Source of the DNA: Gemmataceae bacterium
GTDB taxonomy: Bacteria > Planctomycetota > Planctomycetia > Gemmatales > Gemmataceae
Length of the DNA: 62,277 nucleotides
Reading direction: 5' to 3'
NCBI GenBank assembly: GCA_019694755.1
Contig: JAIBBI010000016.1
Span: 1 to 62,277 of the forward strand
Shown here: positions 23,201 through 32,658 of the stretch, piece after piece
How positions within the stretch are numbered: the stretch's first letter is position 1
Layout: each line of letters starts with the position of its first letter
Notes under the pieces: model-generated
Database searches by the model: none
Told to the model about the DNA's origin: nothing
The model's input: the letters and a program-made list of their open reading frames with translations, nothing else
Position numbers and translations under genes: made by a program

Positions 23201-23803
23201 ATGGATTCGACCTATAACCGGCACCCGTTGGGCCTTCCCGCCGGGAGCGTCCGCGGCCTGCTGGCAGTCATGATCGTCGGGCTCTTCGTTGCCGTCATTC
23301 TGATGCCGTCGACGCAAGCCGTTACTGTGCCGCTGTTTGCATACCCGCTGCTGGCCCTTTTACCGGTCTTTTTGGTAGCTCACGGCCGGTCGATCGGGGG
23401 TGACGGGACAGCTCACCCGCTCCACCTTCCCCGCGGAATTCTCCGATTATTCCTGACGGGTAGTCTGATTGTGGCGGTGGTCTGGAAGTACGTCAATGAT
23501 CCGCAGGTCCTGATCGACCGGGTCCGCCCGACGGCCGAGCAACTGCAACAGTGGCCTTTGCTCCTGGCGGCCGTCTCAGGCGGATTTCTGCTGGGTCGGC
23601 TGTGCCGGCTCGGGCCCTGGAACCGCTCGGCCATGTTCCAGGACTTCCTCGCCTGGCTTTCGCTTTTGTGTATGTTCGGCCTGGGGGCACACACGCTGCT
23701 GGCGATCTTTGTTGATCCGCAGATTGCCGGAGGACTGAACGTGCCGAAACTCGAAGCCGCGCTGACAGCATCGGTCGCGTTTTACTACGGGGCCCGTTCC
23801 TGA
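23201..23803 (+). CDS. Hypothetical small membrane protein
   Basis: About 200 residues with five hydrophobic stretches: GLLAVMIVGLFVAVILM, VPLFAYPLLALLPVFLVA, LFLTGSLIVAVVWKY, LLLAAVSGGFLLGRL and a last one around WLSLLCMFGLGAHTLL. I do not recognise a family. ATG 23201 follows GAGGG at 23186-23190; an upstream start at 23165 would add 12 residues. The 3' end overlaps the convergent sulfotransferase gene by 19 bases. It is divergent from rplM, but nothing in the sequence ties it to the ribosome. Confidence 0.75.
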   Translation: MDSTYNRHPLGLPAGSVRGLLAVMIVGLFVAVILMPSTQAVTVPLFAYPLLALLPVFLVAHGRSIGGDGTAHPLHLPRGILRLFLTGSLIVAVVWKYVNDPQVLIDRVRPTAEQLQQWPLLLAAVSGGFLLGRLCRLGPWNRSAMFQDFLAWLSLLCMFGLGAHTLLAIFVDPQIAGGLNVPKLEAALTASVAFYYGARS

Positions 23804-24768
23804 GCCAGCGCGCCCGGCACGACAATCACGCCGTCCGTTGAATACCCGAGGCGTTCCTGTTCGATGGCAAATTCTTCGAACACTTCGGCCGGGAGAGCCA
23901 ACTCAGACGGGGGTGCGACGGGATGGGCCAATCGCTTCTCGGCCGCCTCGATCATCTTCGGGTCGTTTGGCGCGCCGATGAAGTCCTCAATTCCCTTCAG
24001 AACCTGTCGCGGATGGGCGATCAACTCGTCGTATCGTACTTCGAGGTACTTTTCGGGCCCGAATCCGAGTTGCTCGATGGTGGAGCGAATGTGCCGGACG
24101 CGAACGAGCCATTCCAGCGCGGCCATCGTGGCAAAGTTCCGCGGCCCCGGCTCATCGACCTCTTCGAAAAGGTGTGCGAGTATACCTCGCTCCCGACATT
24201 CCCGAACCAGCGTGTGCCACTTGTAGTAACTTCGGCCCCACCACTGGTGCAGGTCCGGCTTGCCGATGAAGCGGTAGTTGTTTCGCCGGGAAATCGTCTG
24301 AATCGACCGGCAGACGGCCCGTCCATCGCGGATGATGTGGACGAATCGGGCATTCGGTGTGAGCGCATCTAGCCAGCCGATCCGCAGTCCATCGGCCGGG
24401 TACTTTTCCAGCACGAACTCGCAACCGCTCATGGACCGCGCCTGGCCGAAAAGCCGGCGAAACCGCAGCCGGGCTTCGGGAGTCACGTCGTTGGCATCGA
24501 GGAACCCCTTCCCCCGGCCGCCGAAGAAGTTCAGATAGTCCGTACGAGGATCGATCGTGTACCAGTATTCGATCGGTTCGTGCAGATAAGCGATGGATTT
24601 GTGCTGGGCCAGTGAGCGCCCGAGCGCAGACGTGCCGCTCCGCCCGCAACCGAGCAGAAAGGTCATGCCATTGGGGAGATTACCCCACGGCAAATGTGCG
24701 CGCAACTGCGCACTGCGAAGCTTCCCCGACCACTTGAGTGGTCGGAGCAGGTCTCGGGGGCTCGGCAA
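23785..24768 (-). CDS. Sulfotransferase family protein
   Basis: A 327-residue protein with the PAPS-dependent sulfotransferase layout. The 5'-phosphosulfate loop is FLLGCGRSGTSALGRSLA, near residue 40, and the 3'-phosphate-binding segment is ARFVHIIRDGRAVCRS in the middle. Such enzymes transfer sulfate from PAPS to carbohydrate, lipid or protein acceptors; the acceptor cannot be told from sequence. There is no signal peptide or membrane helix, so it is probably cytoplasmic. The gene converges on the small membrane protein and is followed by no partner gene for sulfate activation within the window. Confidence 0.88.
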   Translation of the reverse strand: MPSPRDLLRPLKWSGKLRSAQLRAHLPWGNLPNGMTFLLGCGRSGTSALGRSLAQHKSIAYLHEPIEYWYTIDPRTDYLNFFGGRGKGFLDANDVTPEARLRFRRLFGQARSMSGCEFVLEKYPADGLRIGWLDALTPNARFVHIIRDGRAVCRSIQTISRRNNYRFIGKPDLHQWWGRSYYKWHTLVRECRERGILAHLFEEVDEPGPRNFATMAALEWLVRVRHIRSTIEQLGFGPEKYLEVRYDELIAHPRQVLKGIEDFIGAPNDPKMIEAAEKRLAHPVAPPSELALPAEVFEEFAIEQERLGYSTDGVIVVPGALAQERAP

Positions 24769-24950
24769 CGGATGGGGCTCCGTTCGTTTCCAAACTTCCG
24801 CGCGGGCGAGTTTCCTCTAGTAGCTTTTCTGGGACGCCGGTTCCGCCATGGAAGTTCCCCGGCGACCCAGATTGCTCAAGTTTACCCTATCCACGACCGG
24901 AATGTCGGCGAGCCTTCCCAATCGAATCTCCGTGCCGATTCGAGCCGGTA

Positions 24951-26303
24951 CTAACGCCAGAAGGTCGCTGCCACAATCAATGCAATTCCGAGTGCAAATC
25001 CGAAGAACAGCGCCCAGCCGAATCGACTCATCGCACTTTTCGGCAACTGCTCCCTGGAACTCCGAAGCATGGCCCGCTCGGCCGCGTTCAGGCTGGCCGC
25101 GAACTCGGCAATCGACAGAGTGCCACTGGTATTTGCGACAAGCGGATTGGCCGACGGTGTGGGATCATCGGCCGACCACGGGTCCGGCATGGGCATCGTC
25201 GGAGTAGCGTCCACGCTCCCGGCCCATCGCGGGATGGGGTACTCCTCGGCAAACTTCTCGACCACTTCGGCGAAGGCGCGTGGGTTAGGAAACCGTCCGG
25301 CCGGGTCTTTCCGCATGAGCCGGCGAACGGCCGCCGCAATCGTGTCCGGCACGATCGGACGCAGTTCTTCGACCGGTACCGGCTCGTCCGCGGCATGTCG
25401 TGCGAGTTTCTCAAGCGCCGTTCCACCGGGAAACGGGACCTGCCCGGTGAGCAGGTAGTAAAAGGTGCAGCCCAGCCCGTAAAGATCAGAGCGGATATCG
25501 ACGCTTCGCAGGTCGCGGGCCTGCTCAGGCGAAAGGTAGTCGGGCGTGCCGAGAATCGAGTGTCGGTCGCCGGCAATGTCGTCGTCCGCGCCGGGAAGCA
25601 GTGCGAGGCCGAAATCGACAACCTTGAGCGTTCCCCCCGCCGGCGCACCCGCGCCGACGGGCGGTTGAATGAGCAGGTTGGACGGCTTCACATCGCGATG
25701 CACCATGCCGAATTCGTGGGCGTGCTGAAGCCCGATCGCGGCCTGGCGAACGTATTCACACGCCTGGCCTACGGGGAGCGGTCCGTGCTCCCGAACCAGC
25801 GCGGACAGGCTCGGCCCGGATACGTATTCGAGGACGAGAAACGCCCGGCCATCGACTTCGTTGGCGTCGTGCGCGGTGGCGATGTTGGGATGAGCGAGTT
25901 GCCCCGCCGCGCGGACCTCTCTGCGAAACAACTGTCGGGCCCGCTCCGTGCGGGTGATTTCTGCCGACAGGACTTTCAGCGCGACGATCCGCTGCATTGT
26001 CATGTGCTCGGCCTTGTAGACCTTGCCCATGCCGCCCCGTCCGATGAGTTCGAGTATCCGGTACTGCCCCAGAAAGAACCCGCTGGAATGGCCGGCCAAA
26101 AGGTGCTGCGCCTGAAACCGCGTCAGAAGGCCGCGCTGCACGAGATGGCGGGCCAGGTGCTTGGCCCTTGGCGAGTCCGGTGCGGACGCCAGGGCCTCGT
26201 GGAGGGCCGTTTTTTCCACGAGGCCGCTCTGGCGGACCAGCGCCAGAAACTTCGACTTCGAGATTTCCGGCGACTGCGCCACGGGATGCCGAGTCTCTAG
26301 CAT
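24951..26303 (-). CDS. Serine/threonine protein kinase with C-terminal membrane anchor
   Basis: About 450 residues. An N-terminal helical segment includes KFLALVRQSGLVEK and HLVQRGLLTRFQAQHLLAG, a leader common to planctomycete kinases. The Hanks-type kinase domain that follows has the glycine loop IGRGGMGKVYKAE, catalytic lysine in VALKVL, HRDVKPSN, the DFG motif in VVDFGLAL and the GTPDYLSPEQA activation segment. A Pro/Thr-rich linker follows, and one membrane helix (GWALFFGFALGIALIVAA) closes the protein. The kinase domain should face the cytoplasm; no extracellular sensor domain is present. ATG 26303 is taken as the start, with GTG 26324 as an alternative. It is divergent from the substrate-binding lipoprotein, 32 bases apart, so the two may share control. 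Confidence 0.93.
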   Translation of the reverse strand: MLETRHPVAQSPEISKSKFLALVRQSGLVEKTALHEALASAPDSPRAKHLARHLVQRGLLTRFQAQHLLAGHSSGFFLGQYRILELIGRGGMGKVYKAEHMTMQRIVALKVLSAEITRTERARQLFRREVRAAGQLAHPNIATAHDANEVDGRAFLVLEYVSGPSLSALVREHGPLPVGQACEYVRQAAIGLQHAHEFGMVHRDVKPSNLLIQPPVGAGAPAGGTLKVVDFGLALLPGADDDIAGDRHSILGTPDYLSPEQARDLRSVDIRSDLYGLGCTFYYLLTGQVPFPGGTALEKLARHAADEPVPVEELRPIVPDTIAAAVRRLMRKDPAGRFPNPRAFAEVVEKFAEEYPIPRWAGSVDATPTMPMPDPWSADDPTPSANPLVANTSGTLSIAEFAASLNAAERAMLRSSREQLPKSAMSRFGWALFFGFALGIALIVAATFWR

Positions 26304-26335
26304 GACCGAAAGAGCCTGTATCACCAGTGTGACGA

Positions 26336-27400
26336 ATGACGCGGCGAACTTCCATACTGTTTGTCCTGATCGGCCTGGCCCTGACCGCGGGATGCGAAAA
26401 GCGCCCGAGCGATGCCATCGTCTTTGGGCACCCCGTGGCCCTGACCGGCGCCGGCCGGGAGGAAGGCCTCGCGTGCCTCCGCGGCGTGCAACTCGCGGTC
26501 GAAGAGGTTAATGCGGATTCCGCACTTCACATTGCCGGCAAGAAGGTCGCCGTGATCCATGCGGATACCGCCAGCAAGCCCGAGAATGTCGGGCACCAGG
26601 CGGTCCGTCTCGTGGTCGTCAACCGGGCTGTCGGGCTGCTCGGCGGCCTGACGGGGGCGGACTCGCGGAGCCTGGCCGAGGCCGCCCAGCTTTACGGCGT
26701 CCCGCTCATCGGAGCAAGCGGATATGCCGGCGCCAAGTCGGCATTCAGCCTGGGTGCCAACCCGGCCGAGCGGGTTCGAGCCATTGAGACGGTCCTCGGC
26801 TCCAAAGCCGATGTTTCCGGGATTCTGATTCTCGTCGATTCCCGCAGTGCCCGACTGAGCCAGGCGGCAGAGAACCTGGCCGCGGCGTGGCAGAAACGCG
26901 GACGGAAGGCGGAAATCGTACCCGTGCCGGAAGCCGGGCCTGTGCCGGCGATCCCGGCCGGATCCACCGCAGTATTCCTGTGTTCGGCCGCGGAACTGAC
27001 ACGGTTCACAATCCCGGCCGAGCGTGTCATCTTTGCCGGCGACGAATCGGAGGCCGACCGACTGCCGGCGGGAGCGAAATACGTCGCGGCCTACGGCCCG
27101 GAGACGACGCCCGCCCGCGATGCCTTTGCTGCCAAATACCGCGAGCGGTTCTCGGCCGAGCCACCCACGGCCGCGCTGCAAATGTATGACGCGGCTCGGA
27201 CGCTGTTCGCGGCCGGGCGCGACGCCCGCGGCTTCACACTGCCGCGGTTCCGCGAAGTCATGCGGACCGAATCGTTCGACCGATTGCTGGGAAAAGTAAC
27301 ATTCAACGAGGAAAACCTCGCCCGTAGGCCGGTGTTTATTCTCGAACGGACGGCTGCGCGCCCGAACGTGGTCGGCCGGATCGAGCCGACCGGCCCCTGA
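26336..27400 (+). CDS. Branched-chain-amino-acid-type substrate-binding lipoprotein
   Basis: A 354-residue periplasmic-binding protein of the LivJ/type 1 fold. The N-terminus has a signal ending in the lipobox LTAGC. Family segments include FGHPVALTGAGREEGLACLRGVQLAVEEVN, GLLGGLTGADSRSLAEAA and, near the end, PPTAALQMYDAARTL. No permease or ATPase genes are adjacent, so it may act as a solitary ligand sensor instead of a transporter component. It is divergent from a kinase gene, which makes a sensing role attractive but unproven. The next gene, a protease, begins 40 bases downstream on the same strand. Confidence 0.85.
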   Translation: MTRRTSILFVLIGLALTAGCEKRPSDAIVFGHPVALTGAGREEGLACLRGVQLAVEEVNADSALHIAGKKVAVIHADTASKPENVGHQAVRLVVVNRAVGLLGGLTGADSRSLAEAAQLYGVPLIGASGYAGAKSAFSLGANPAERVRAIETVLGSKADVSGILILVDSRSARLSQAAENLAAAWQKRGRKAEIVPVPEAGPVPAIPAGSTAVFLCSAAELTRFTIPAERVIFAGDESEADRLPAGAKYVAAYGPETTPARDAFAAKYRERFSAEPPTAALQMYDAARTLFAAGRDARGFTLPRFREVMRTESFDRLLGKVTFNEENLARRPVFILERTAARPNVVGRIEPTGP

Positions 27401-27440
27401 TCCCTGCAAGCAACTCATTCCCTGGCGGAGTGTCTGCGCG

Positions 27441-29255
27441 ATGCGACTCAATCGGAAGCACCTGGGAATTCTGATCGTCACGGGACTCGGCCTCGGAGCC
27501 GACGCCCCTCCATCCAACCTGAGCGAATACAAGTCGCCGGCGCAGGCCCGCACGACGGTTGCCAGGAAGTCGGCTTTTGAAAGCTGGCAACAGGGGCATC
27601 TTGGCGTCAGTGTGGAATCTCGAGACGGGCGGGTGCTCGTGATCGGCGTGGAACCCGGTTACGCGGCCGAGAAGGCCGGGATGCAGGTCGGGGATGCGAT
27701 CAAGGACTTTGCCAGCTCCCCGGTGCCGACGACCGACGCCCTGCGCACCGCCCTGATCGGCAAGCGCATGGGCGAAACGGTGACGGTGAATGTCGACCGG
27801 GCCGGCAAGCCGCTGGAGCTGAAAGTCAAACTGACCTCGGCATCGACGCCCATGCGGGACGCTTCCGCCCGCCCGGTGCTGGGAGTGCAGCTTCTCGAAA
27901 CGGAGAAGGGCGTGAAAATCGAAGGGATCACGCCCGGCTCCCCGGCCGAGTCGGCCGGGATAAAAATCGGTGACGTGGTGACCAAACTCGACGGCGAAGC
28001 CACCCGCTCGCTTGAGAACTTCCGAGGCCGACTGGCCGACCGCCTGCCCGGCGACAAGGTCACGCTCGCCGTGCTCCGCGACGAGCAGACGATGGAGATG
28101 TCCGTCGCCCTGGCGTCGCCCATTGCCGAAGAAGCCATGCCGACCCTGAGCCGGTGGGACGAACGGAACGTCCGCGTTTTCCGCAAGCCGGTCTACCGCC
28201 TGGCGGTGATCCCGATCGCATTCACGGACATCAAGCCGAACGAGAAGATTCCGCCCGCCGCCTGGGAAACCGCTCTTTTCAGCACGGGAGTCTACAAGGA
28301 AAAAAGCCCGACAGGCCAGAACGTGTACGGGAGCATGAACGACTATTACAACGAAATGTCGCTCGGCAAACTCAAGGTCGAGGGCAAGGTATTCGAACCC
28401 GTCACAGTTGGGAAGAAGCGGTCGGACTACACCCAGACGGCGAGCCGGTCGGCGGTGCTGACCGAGGCCTGCGACCAGATTATCGCCCGCGATGGCGAGA
28501 AAGCACTCGAAGGGTTCGACGGGATTTTCTTCATCTATTCTGGTAACCGGGTGCAGACGCAGCGCGGCGGCATCTTCTGGCCGCACCGGTCCAATTTCGC
28601 GTACAAGGGCAAGCGCTGGTCCTACTTCATCTGCCCCGAGGGCGGCGAACGCATGGCCTCGATCAGCGTCATCAGCCACGAGTTCGGCCACATGCTCGGC
28701 CTGCCTGACCTGTACGCCAAGCCCGAGGATCCGGGTTCCGAAGGGCTCGGCATCTGGTGCTCCATGTCCACCGGCCACGGGCAGGACGGCAAGCCGCTGC
28801 ACTTCTCGGCATGGTGCAAGGAGCAAATGGGTTGGCTGAAGCCAGCCGTGATCGACCCGCGGGAGAAGCAGAAGCTGATCCTCGCTCCCGTTATCGGTAC
28901 GGAAAGCGAATGCTACAAGGTCCTGCTCCGCCCGGACGGCGCGGAATACCTGTTATTGGAAAACCGGGTCAAGAAGAACTTCGATCGCGACCTGCCGGGC
29001 GAAGGGCTTCTCATCTGGCGCGTCGTCGATGGGAAAGTTGTCCTGGAGGAATCGCACGGGATCAGCGGCCCGGACGGCCCGCGGAAGTTCCTGGGGGCGG
29101 TGCCCTTCCCCAGCCCGGCCAATCGATCGTTCACGCCGGGGACCACCCCGAGCAGCAAACCCTCGAAGCCGGGCGGTTGGCCCGTCCACATCACCGACAT
29201 CCGCAAGCTGGAGGATGGCCGGATTACGTTCCAGATCGGCTTCGAGTACCTTTGA
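27441..29255 (+). CDS. Secreted M6-family metalloprotease with two PDZ domains
   Basis: A 604-residue protein with a short signal (LGILIVTGLGLGADA). Two PDZ domains follow, recognised by LGVSVESRDGRVLVIGVEPG...AGMQVGD and by LGVQLLETEKG...SAGIKIGDVVTKLDGE. The protease part has the zinc motif HEFGHMLGLPDLY near residue 412 in SVISHEFGHMLGLP, matching immune-inhibitor-A/M6-like metallopeptidases; the glutamate and both histidines are intact. It probably acts outside the cytoplasm. Target proteins are unknown. It ends 6 bases from the convergent BNR-repeat gene. Confidence 0.9.
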   Translation: MRLNRKHLGILIVTGLGLGADAPPSNLSEYKSPAQARTTVARKSAFESWQQGHLGVSVESRDGRVLVIGVEPGYAAEKAGMQVGDAIKDFASSPVPTTDALRTALIGKRMGETVTVNVDRAGKPLELKVKLTSASTPMRDASARPVLGVQLLETEKGVKIEGITPGSPAESAGIKIGDVVTKLDGEATRSLENFRGRLADRLPGDKVTLAVLRDEQTMEMSVALASPIAEEAMPTLSRWDERNVRVFRKPVYRLAVIPIAFTDIKPNEKIPPAAWETALFSTGVYKEKSPTGQNVYGSMNDYYNEMSLGKLKVEGKVFEPVTVGKKRSDYTQTASRSAVLTEACDQIIARDGEKALEGFDGIFFIYSGNRVQTQRGGIFWPHRSNFAYKGKRWSYFICPEGGERMASISVISHEFGHMLGLPDLYAKPEDPGSEGLGIWCSMSTGHGQDGKPLHFSAWCKEQMGWLKPAVIDPREKQKLILAPVIGTESECYKVLLRPDGAEYLLLENRVKKNFDRDLPGEGLLIWRVVDGKVVLEESHGISGPDGPRKFLGAVPFPSPANRSFTPGTTPSSKPSKPGGWPVHITDIRKLEDGRITFQIGFEYL

Positions 29256-29261
29256 TCCGGT

Positions 29262-30374
29262 TCAGATGAATCGCACAGCGCTGATCGGCGGCAGGGTCGA
29301 ACTGACGCATTGCCAGTTCTCCCCGCCATCGCTCGACGCCCAGACGTTGCCCGTTGTCGAACCAACCATCAGGCTGCTTCCATCGTCCGCAACATCAAGA
29401 CTGTGGCGGTACACGAGATCGTAAGCGTGCTCCTGCGGCAGGCCGCGGGTCAGCGACTGAAGCGTCTGGCCGCCGTCCCGCGTGCGTGTGACGCAGAATC
29501 GGCCGTCGGCCGGGTATCGTTGCTCGTCCTTCTTCGCGGGGACGAACCACGCCGTCGCAGGATCGACCGGATGGACCGCGACGCCGAAACCGAATGTCGA
29601 AACCGCCCCGTCTTTCACCTCGGTCCACCGTCGACCACGATCCGTGCTGCGGAAGATTCCATTGTGATGCTGGACCCAGAGGGCGTCGGGATTGGCGGGA
29701 CACTGGACGAGACGGTGTGCATCCTGGATGGCCGGGTTGCCCGCCTGCTCCGGCGGCAGGTAGGCGGCCGTCATCCCTTCGCCCCGGCATTCCCACGATT
29801 GGCCTCCGTCTTGGGTGACCCAAACTCCGCCGCACGACACGCCGATCGCGACGTTGTTCGCGTCCCGCGGATCGACGCAGATCGAATGAAGCCCGGCAAA
29901 GTCCATTCCGCCACCGAACCACTGTCGTCGCCTTGGGTCGTCCCACAAGGGGCGGTTGAGTTCCCACGTCATTCCGCGATCGCCCGACCGGAACAGCCCG
30001 CCCGGTACCGTCCCGGCCCAGAGCACGCCCGGTTGATTCGCCCCGCCTGCTTCCAGCGCCCAGATGAGTTGCGTGGAGTACGGGATGGGCGTCTTCCGCA
30101 TCGGGTCCAGGTCCGGCTCCGCGTTGGGGTCCGGTTCCGGGTAGGCAGGCGTCATGCACGCGGCCCAAGTCTTCCCCATATCATCGGAACGGTGAAGCTT
30201 GACGCCAAAATGACCATGATTGAGCGCGGCATAGAGCGAACCGTCGCGCCGGTCGGGTAGCGCGAGCGTTACATTGTCGCCGAGAAAGGCGCTCTGTGCC
30301 ACCTTCCAGTCGGCCCCACTCCGCTGAAGAATGAACAGACCTTTGCGAGTTGAGAGAACGACATTCTGCGCCAT
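29262..30374 (-). CDS. WD40/YVTN/BNR-like repeat protein
   Basis: A 370-residue predicted beta-propeller with no signal peptide. It has repeated Asp-box motifs: RSDDMGKTW, RSGDRGMTW, TQDGGQSW, RSTDRGRRW, TRDGGQTL and SSDGGENW. The family is often annotated as exo-alpha-sialidase, but the arginine triad of a real sialidase is not evident, so that label is avoided. The MoaD/ThiS-like gene starts 13 bases upstream, a pairing seen in several bacterial phyla (from memory). Probable last gene of the six-gene minus-strand row. Molecular role unknown. Confidence 0.88.
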   Translation of the reverse strand: MAQNVVLSTRKGLFILQRSGADWKVAQSAFLGDNVTLALPDRRDGSLYAALNHGHFGVKLHRSDDMGKTWAACMTPAYPEPDPNAEPDLDPMRKTPIPYSTQLIWALEAGGANQPGVLWAGTVPGGLFRSGDRGMTWELNRPLWDDPRRRQWFGGGMDFAGLHSICVDPRDANNVAIGVSCGGVWVTQDGGQSWECRGEGMTAAYLPPEQAGNPAIQDAHRLVQCPANPDALWVQHHNGIFRSTDRGRRWTEVKDGAVSTFGFGVAVHPVDPATAWFVPAKKDEQRYPADGRFCVTRTRDGGQTLQSLTRGLPQEHAYDLVYRHSLDVADDGSSLMVGSTTGNVWASSDGGENWQCVSSTLPPISAVRFI

Positions 30375-30387
30375 GAAAACTGCCCCG

Positions 30388-30657
30388 TCAGCCGCCCGAC
30401 AACGCCTGGATCACCCAGATGTCATCAGTCGGGCCGACGGGATCGGCAAGTGCGACCCGATCAGAAATCGGTTCGCCGTTGACGAATATCGCGACATGTT
30501 TGCGAACCACACCACGGTCATCGAGCACGTAACCACGGAGTTCCCCGTTGCCGGCAAACACGGCCGTCAGTGACTCCGCAACAGTCGCGCCTTCGACGGC
30601 AACCTCGGGACAGGCCACATGTCGCCGGAAATTGGGGGAGAAATGAACGGTGGGCAT
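30388..30657 (-). CDS. MoaD/ThiS-family small sulfur-carrier-like protein
   Basis: An 89-residue protein with a ubiquitin-like fold pattern (PTVHFSPNFRR, AVEGATVAESLTAV, HVAIFVNGEPI, DDIWVIQALSGG). It ends exactly in Gly-Gly, the feature of MoaD, ThiS and related carriers that are adenylated and thiocarboxylated at the C-terminus. No E1-like (MoeB/ThiF) gene is near, so its activator would be elsewhere. It is encoded directly before the BNR-repeat protein, suggesting that the propeller may be its partner; this is inference from spacing. Confidence 0.88.
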   Translation of the reverse strand: MPTVHFSPNFRRHVACPEVAVEGATVAESLTAVFAGNGELRGYVLDDRGVVRKHVAIFVNGEPISDRVALADPVGPTDDIWVIQALSGG

Positions 30658-30677
30658 GGCTGATGCTGCATATCACT

Positions 30678-32621
30678 CTACTGGGCTCTGGTCAGCCTAT
30701 CAACCTCGGCGCTCGCGGCGTCGCAAGTCGCCTTCGCCTCTTCCCACGCGGCCTTCGCCGTGGCCATGTTCTTCTCGGCCGTCTGGACGGCCTTCACTTT
30801 GGGTCCCTCGGCCGCTTGGGCCTGTTTTACCTTTTCGGGGGCTTCTTCGCGGGCCTTTCGTGCGGCCGACAGTTCCTCGGCCAATTTCTTCTGTTGAGCC
30901 GACAGTTCGGCGAGTTTGGCCCTGGCGTCTGCTAGCAGTTTGGCGGGATCGCCTTTGTCCTTGGCCTTCTCCGCGGACTCAGGCTTGGCCTCGAGGGATG
31001 CGATCAACTTCGTCTGCGCGGCCACCTCAGCGACGAGCTTGTCATTGGCCTGCTTCAGCTTGGTCGCCCGCTCGGTCAACGTCCGGATCTCGCCGCGGAG
31101 CCGGGCCGTATTTTCGCGGGCCTGCGTCAGGTCCTTGTTGGCCGCGTCGACGGCCGCATTCGCCTGATCGTACGCCTTTTTGGCAATATCGGTCACCGCC
31201 TGCCGGGCGGTGAGTTCATTGCGGGCGGCCTGGATCCGCTCCTCGCGCGTTGGAGGGTTGGTGTTCAGCGTGCCGACCTTCTTCCCGTCGGTCAGGTTCC
31301 AGACGTGAACAGTGCCGGTCCAATCGCCCGCCAGGATTCGCGTTTGATCGTGGCTGACAGCGACATTCAAGGTCATGTCAAATGCGCCGGAGTACTCGCG
31401 CTGAACTGCCCCGTTTCCGTCGAACAGACGTGTCTTCCCGTCTCGACCCGTCGTCGCGATCCGGCCGTCGTGCGTGTATCGGACCGCCTGGGCCCCGGCA
31501 GCCGCAATGGTCCGCGTCGACTTGCCTTCTTCCGGCTCCCAGAGCTTGACGTTCCCCTCTTCGGACGACGAGGCCACGATCGCGCCGTCATCCCGCCAGG
31601 CGAGATTCGTCACGGCGAGCTTGTGCCCTGGAAGAGTCTGATGCTCGCGTCCCGTACCGGCCTCCCAGAGCACGACTCCGCCGTTGCGGTCTCCGGAGGC
31701 CAGGTATTTCCCGTCCGGGCTGTATTCGAGCGCGGTCACCCATTCCGTGTGTTTCTTCATGGTGTGCAATTTCGACCCGTCGGCGGTGGAGTACACGCGG
31801 ATCACGCGTCCGGGTCCGCCGACGGCGACCTCGCGCTGATCGGGCGAGAGGTCGGCGGCCGTGATTGCGTCGGTCTCGTCGCCAAGCTCCGTCACCGGTT
31901 CGCCGGACTTGAGGGTGTACACAACCGCTTTGCCGGATTTGCCCGCTTTTCCGCCCGCGGCCAGCAACAGCTCGCCTGATCGGCTGAACTTCAGGACGTT
32001 GATCTGTCCGTGCGCGAATGGAAGGATTCCGACGAGATCGAGTGTATCCACATGGAACAGCAGGACCTGATGCGGTGCCGCCACCGCGACGATCGGCGAC
32101 CAGGGGTTGGCAGTGAGGCCCGTAACAGCATTGCTACGGGCGGTACGGGTGTAGGGTCGCAGGAGAGACTTTTCGGGCATCGGCATGACGGCCGGGCGAG
32201 TGAACTTGGCCGACTTCGCTGCCAGATCGGTCTTCTTGATGACGGCGGCTTTGCTACCGGCATTCTCCAGTGCGCCGCCGTCGATCCACGCCTTGAGCAG
32301 GTCCAGCGATTCCTTCGCGATCGGCGGACTGTTGGGCGGCATCTTCGGCTCCTCGCGGTGGGCCGCCAACGTGTACAACCGGGAGCCGTCGGCTTCGCCG
32401 GGCTTCACGACCGCTCCGGATGATCCGCCCTCCATGAGCTTGCCGAACGTCGATGCGTCGAGCCCGCCACGCGCCTTGTCTGCGTTGTGGCAATTGAGGC
32501 ACTTTTCCTTCAGCAACGGTAGGACGTTTTGATCGAATGTGACCTTGGCCTGGGCCGACGCCCGGCTGGGAGCCGAAAACGCCAGCGAAAGTGCCATCAC
32601 GAATTGACAGGTGCGATTCAT
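30678..32621 (-). CDS. Planctomycete cytochrome-c-like / WD40 repeat protein with coiled coil
   Basis: About 647 residues. A signal peptide (FVMALSLAFSAPSRASA) is followed by a planctomycete cytochrome c-type domain with the haem motif CLNCH and KARGGLD. A WD40-repeat propeller of about seven blades follows (for example WVTALEYSPDGKYLASGDRNGGVVLWE). The last 170 residues form a long Ala/Lys/Glu-rich coiled coil. It is exported, and haem attachment would occur outside the cytoplasm. It lies 37 bases after the DUF1549/DUF1553 gene, a frequent planctomycete neighbourhood. ATG 32621 was chosen because the signal peptide begins there; the frame extends to 32654. Function unknown. Confidence 0.9.
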   Translation of the reverse strand: MNRTCQFVMALSLAFSAPSRASAQAKVTFDQNVLPLLKEKCLNCHNADKARGGLDASTFGKLMEGGSSGAVVKPGEADGSRLYTLAAHREEPKMPPNSPPIAKESLDLLKAWIDGGALENAGSKAAVIKKTDLAAKSAKFTRPAVMPMPEKSLLRPYTRTARSNAVTGLTANPWSPIVAVAAPHQVLLFHVDTLDLVGILPFAHGQINVLKFSRSGELLLAAGGKAGKSGKAVVYTLKSGEPVTELGDETDAITAADLSPDQREVAVGGPGRVIRVYSTADGSKLHTMKKHTEWVTALEYSPDGKYLASGDRNGGVVLWEAGTGREHQTLPGHKLAVTNLAWRDDGAIVASSSEEGNVKLWEPEEGKSTRTIAAAGAQAVRYTHDGRIATTGRDGKTRLFDGNGAVQREYSGAFDMTLNVAVSHDQTRILAGDWTGTVHVWNLTDGKKVGTLNTNPPTREERIQAARNELTARQAVTDIAKKAYDQANAAVDAANKDLTQARENTARLRGEIRTLTERATKLKQANDKLVAEVAAQTKLIASLEAKPESAEKAKDKGDPAKLLADARAKLAELSAQQKKLAEELSAARKAREEAPEKVKQAQAAEGPKVKAVQTAEKNMATAKAAWEEAKATCDAASAEVDRLTRAQ

Positions 32622-32658
32622 CGGATCCGGCTCCCCGGGGCCCTCGGCCCGCACCCTC

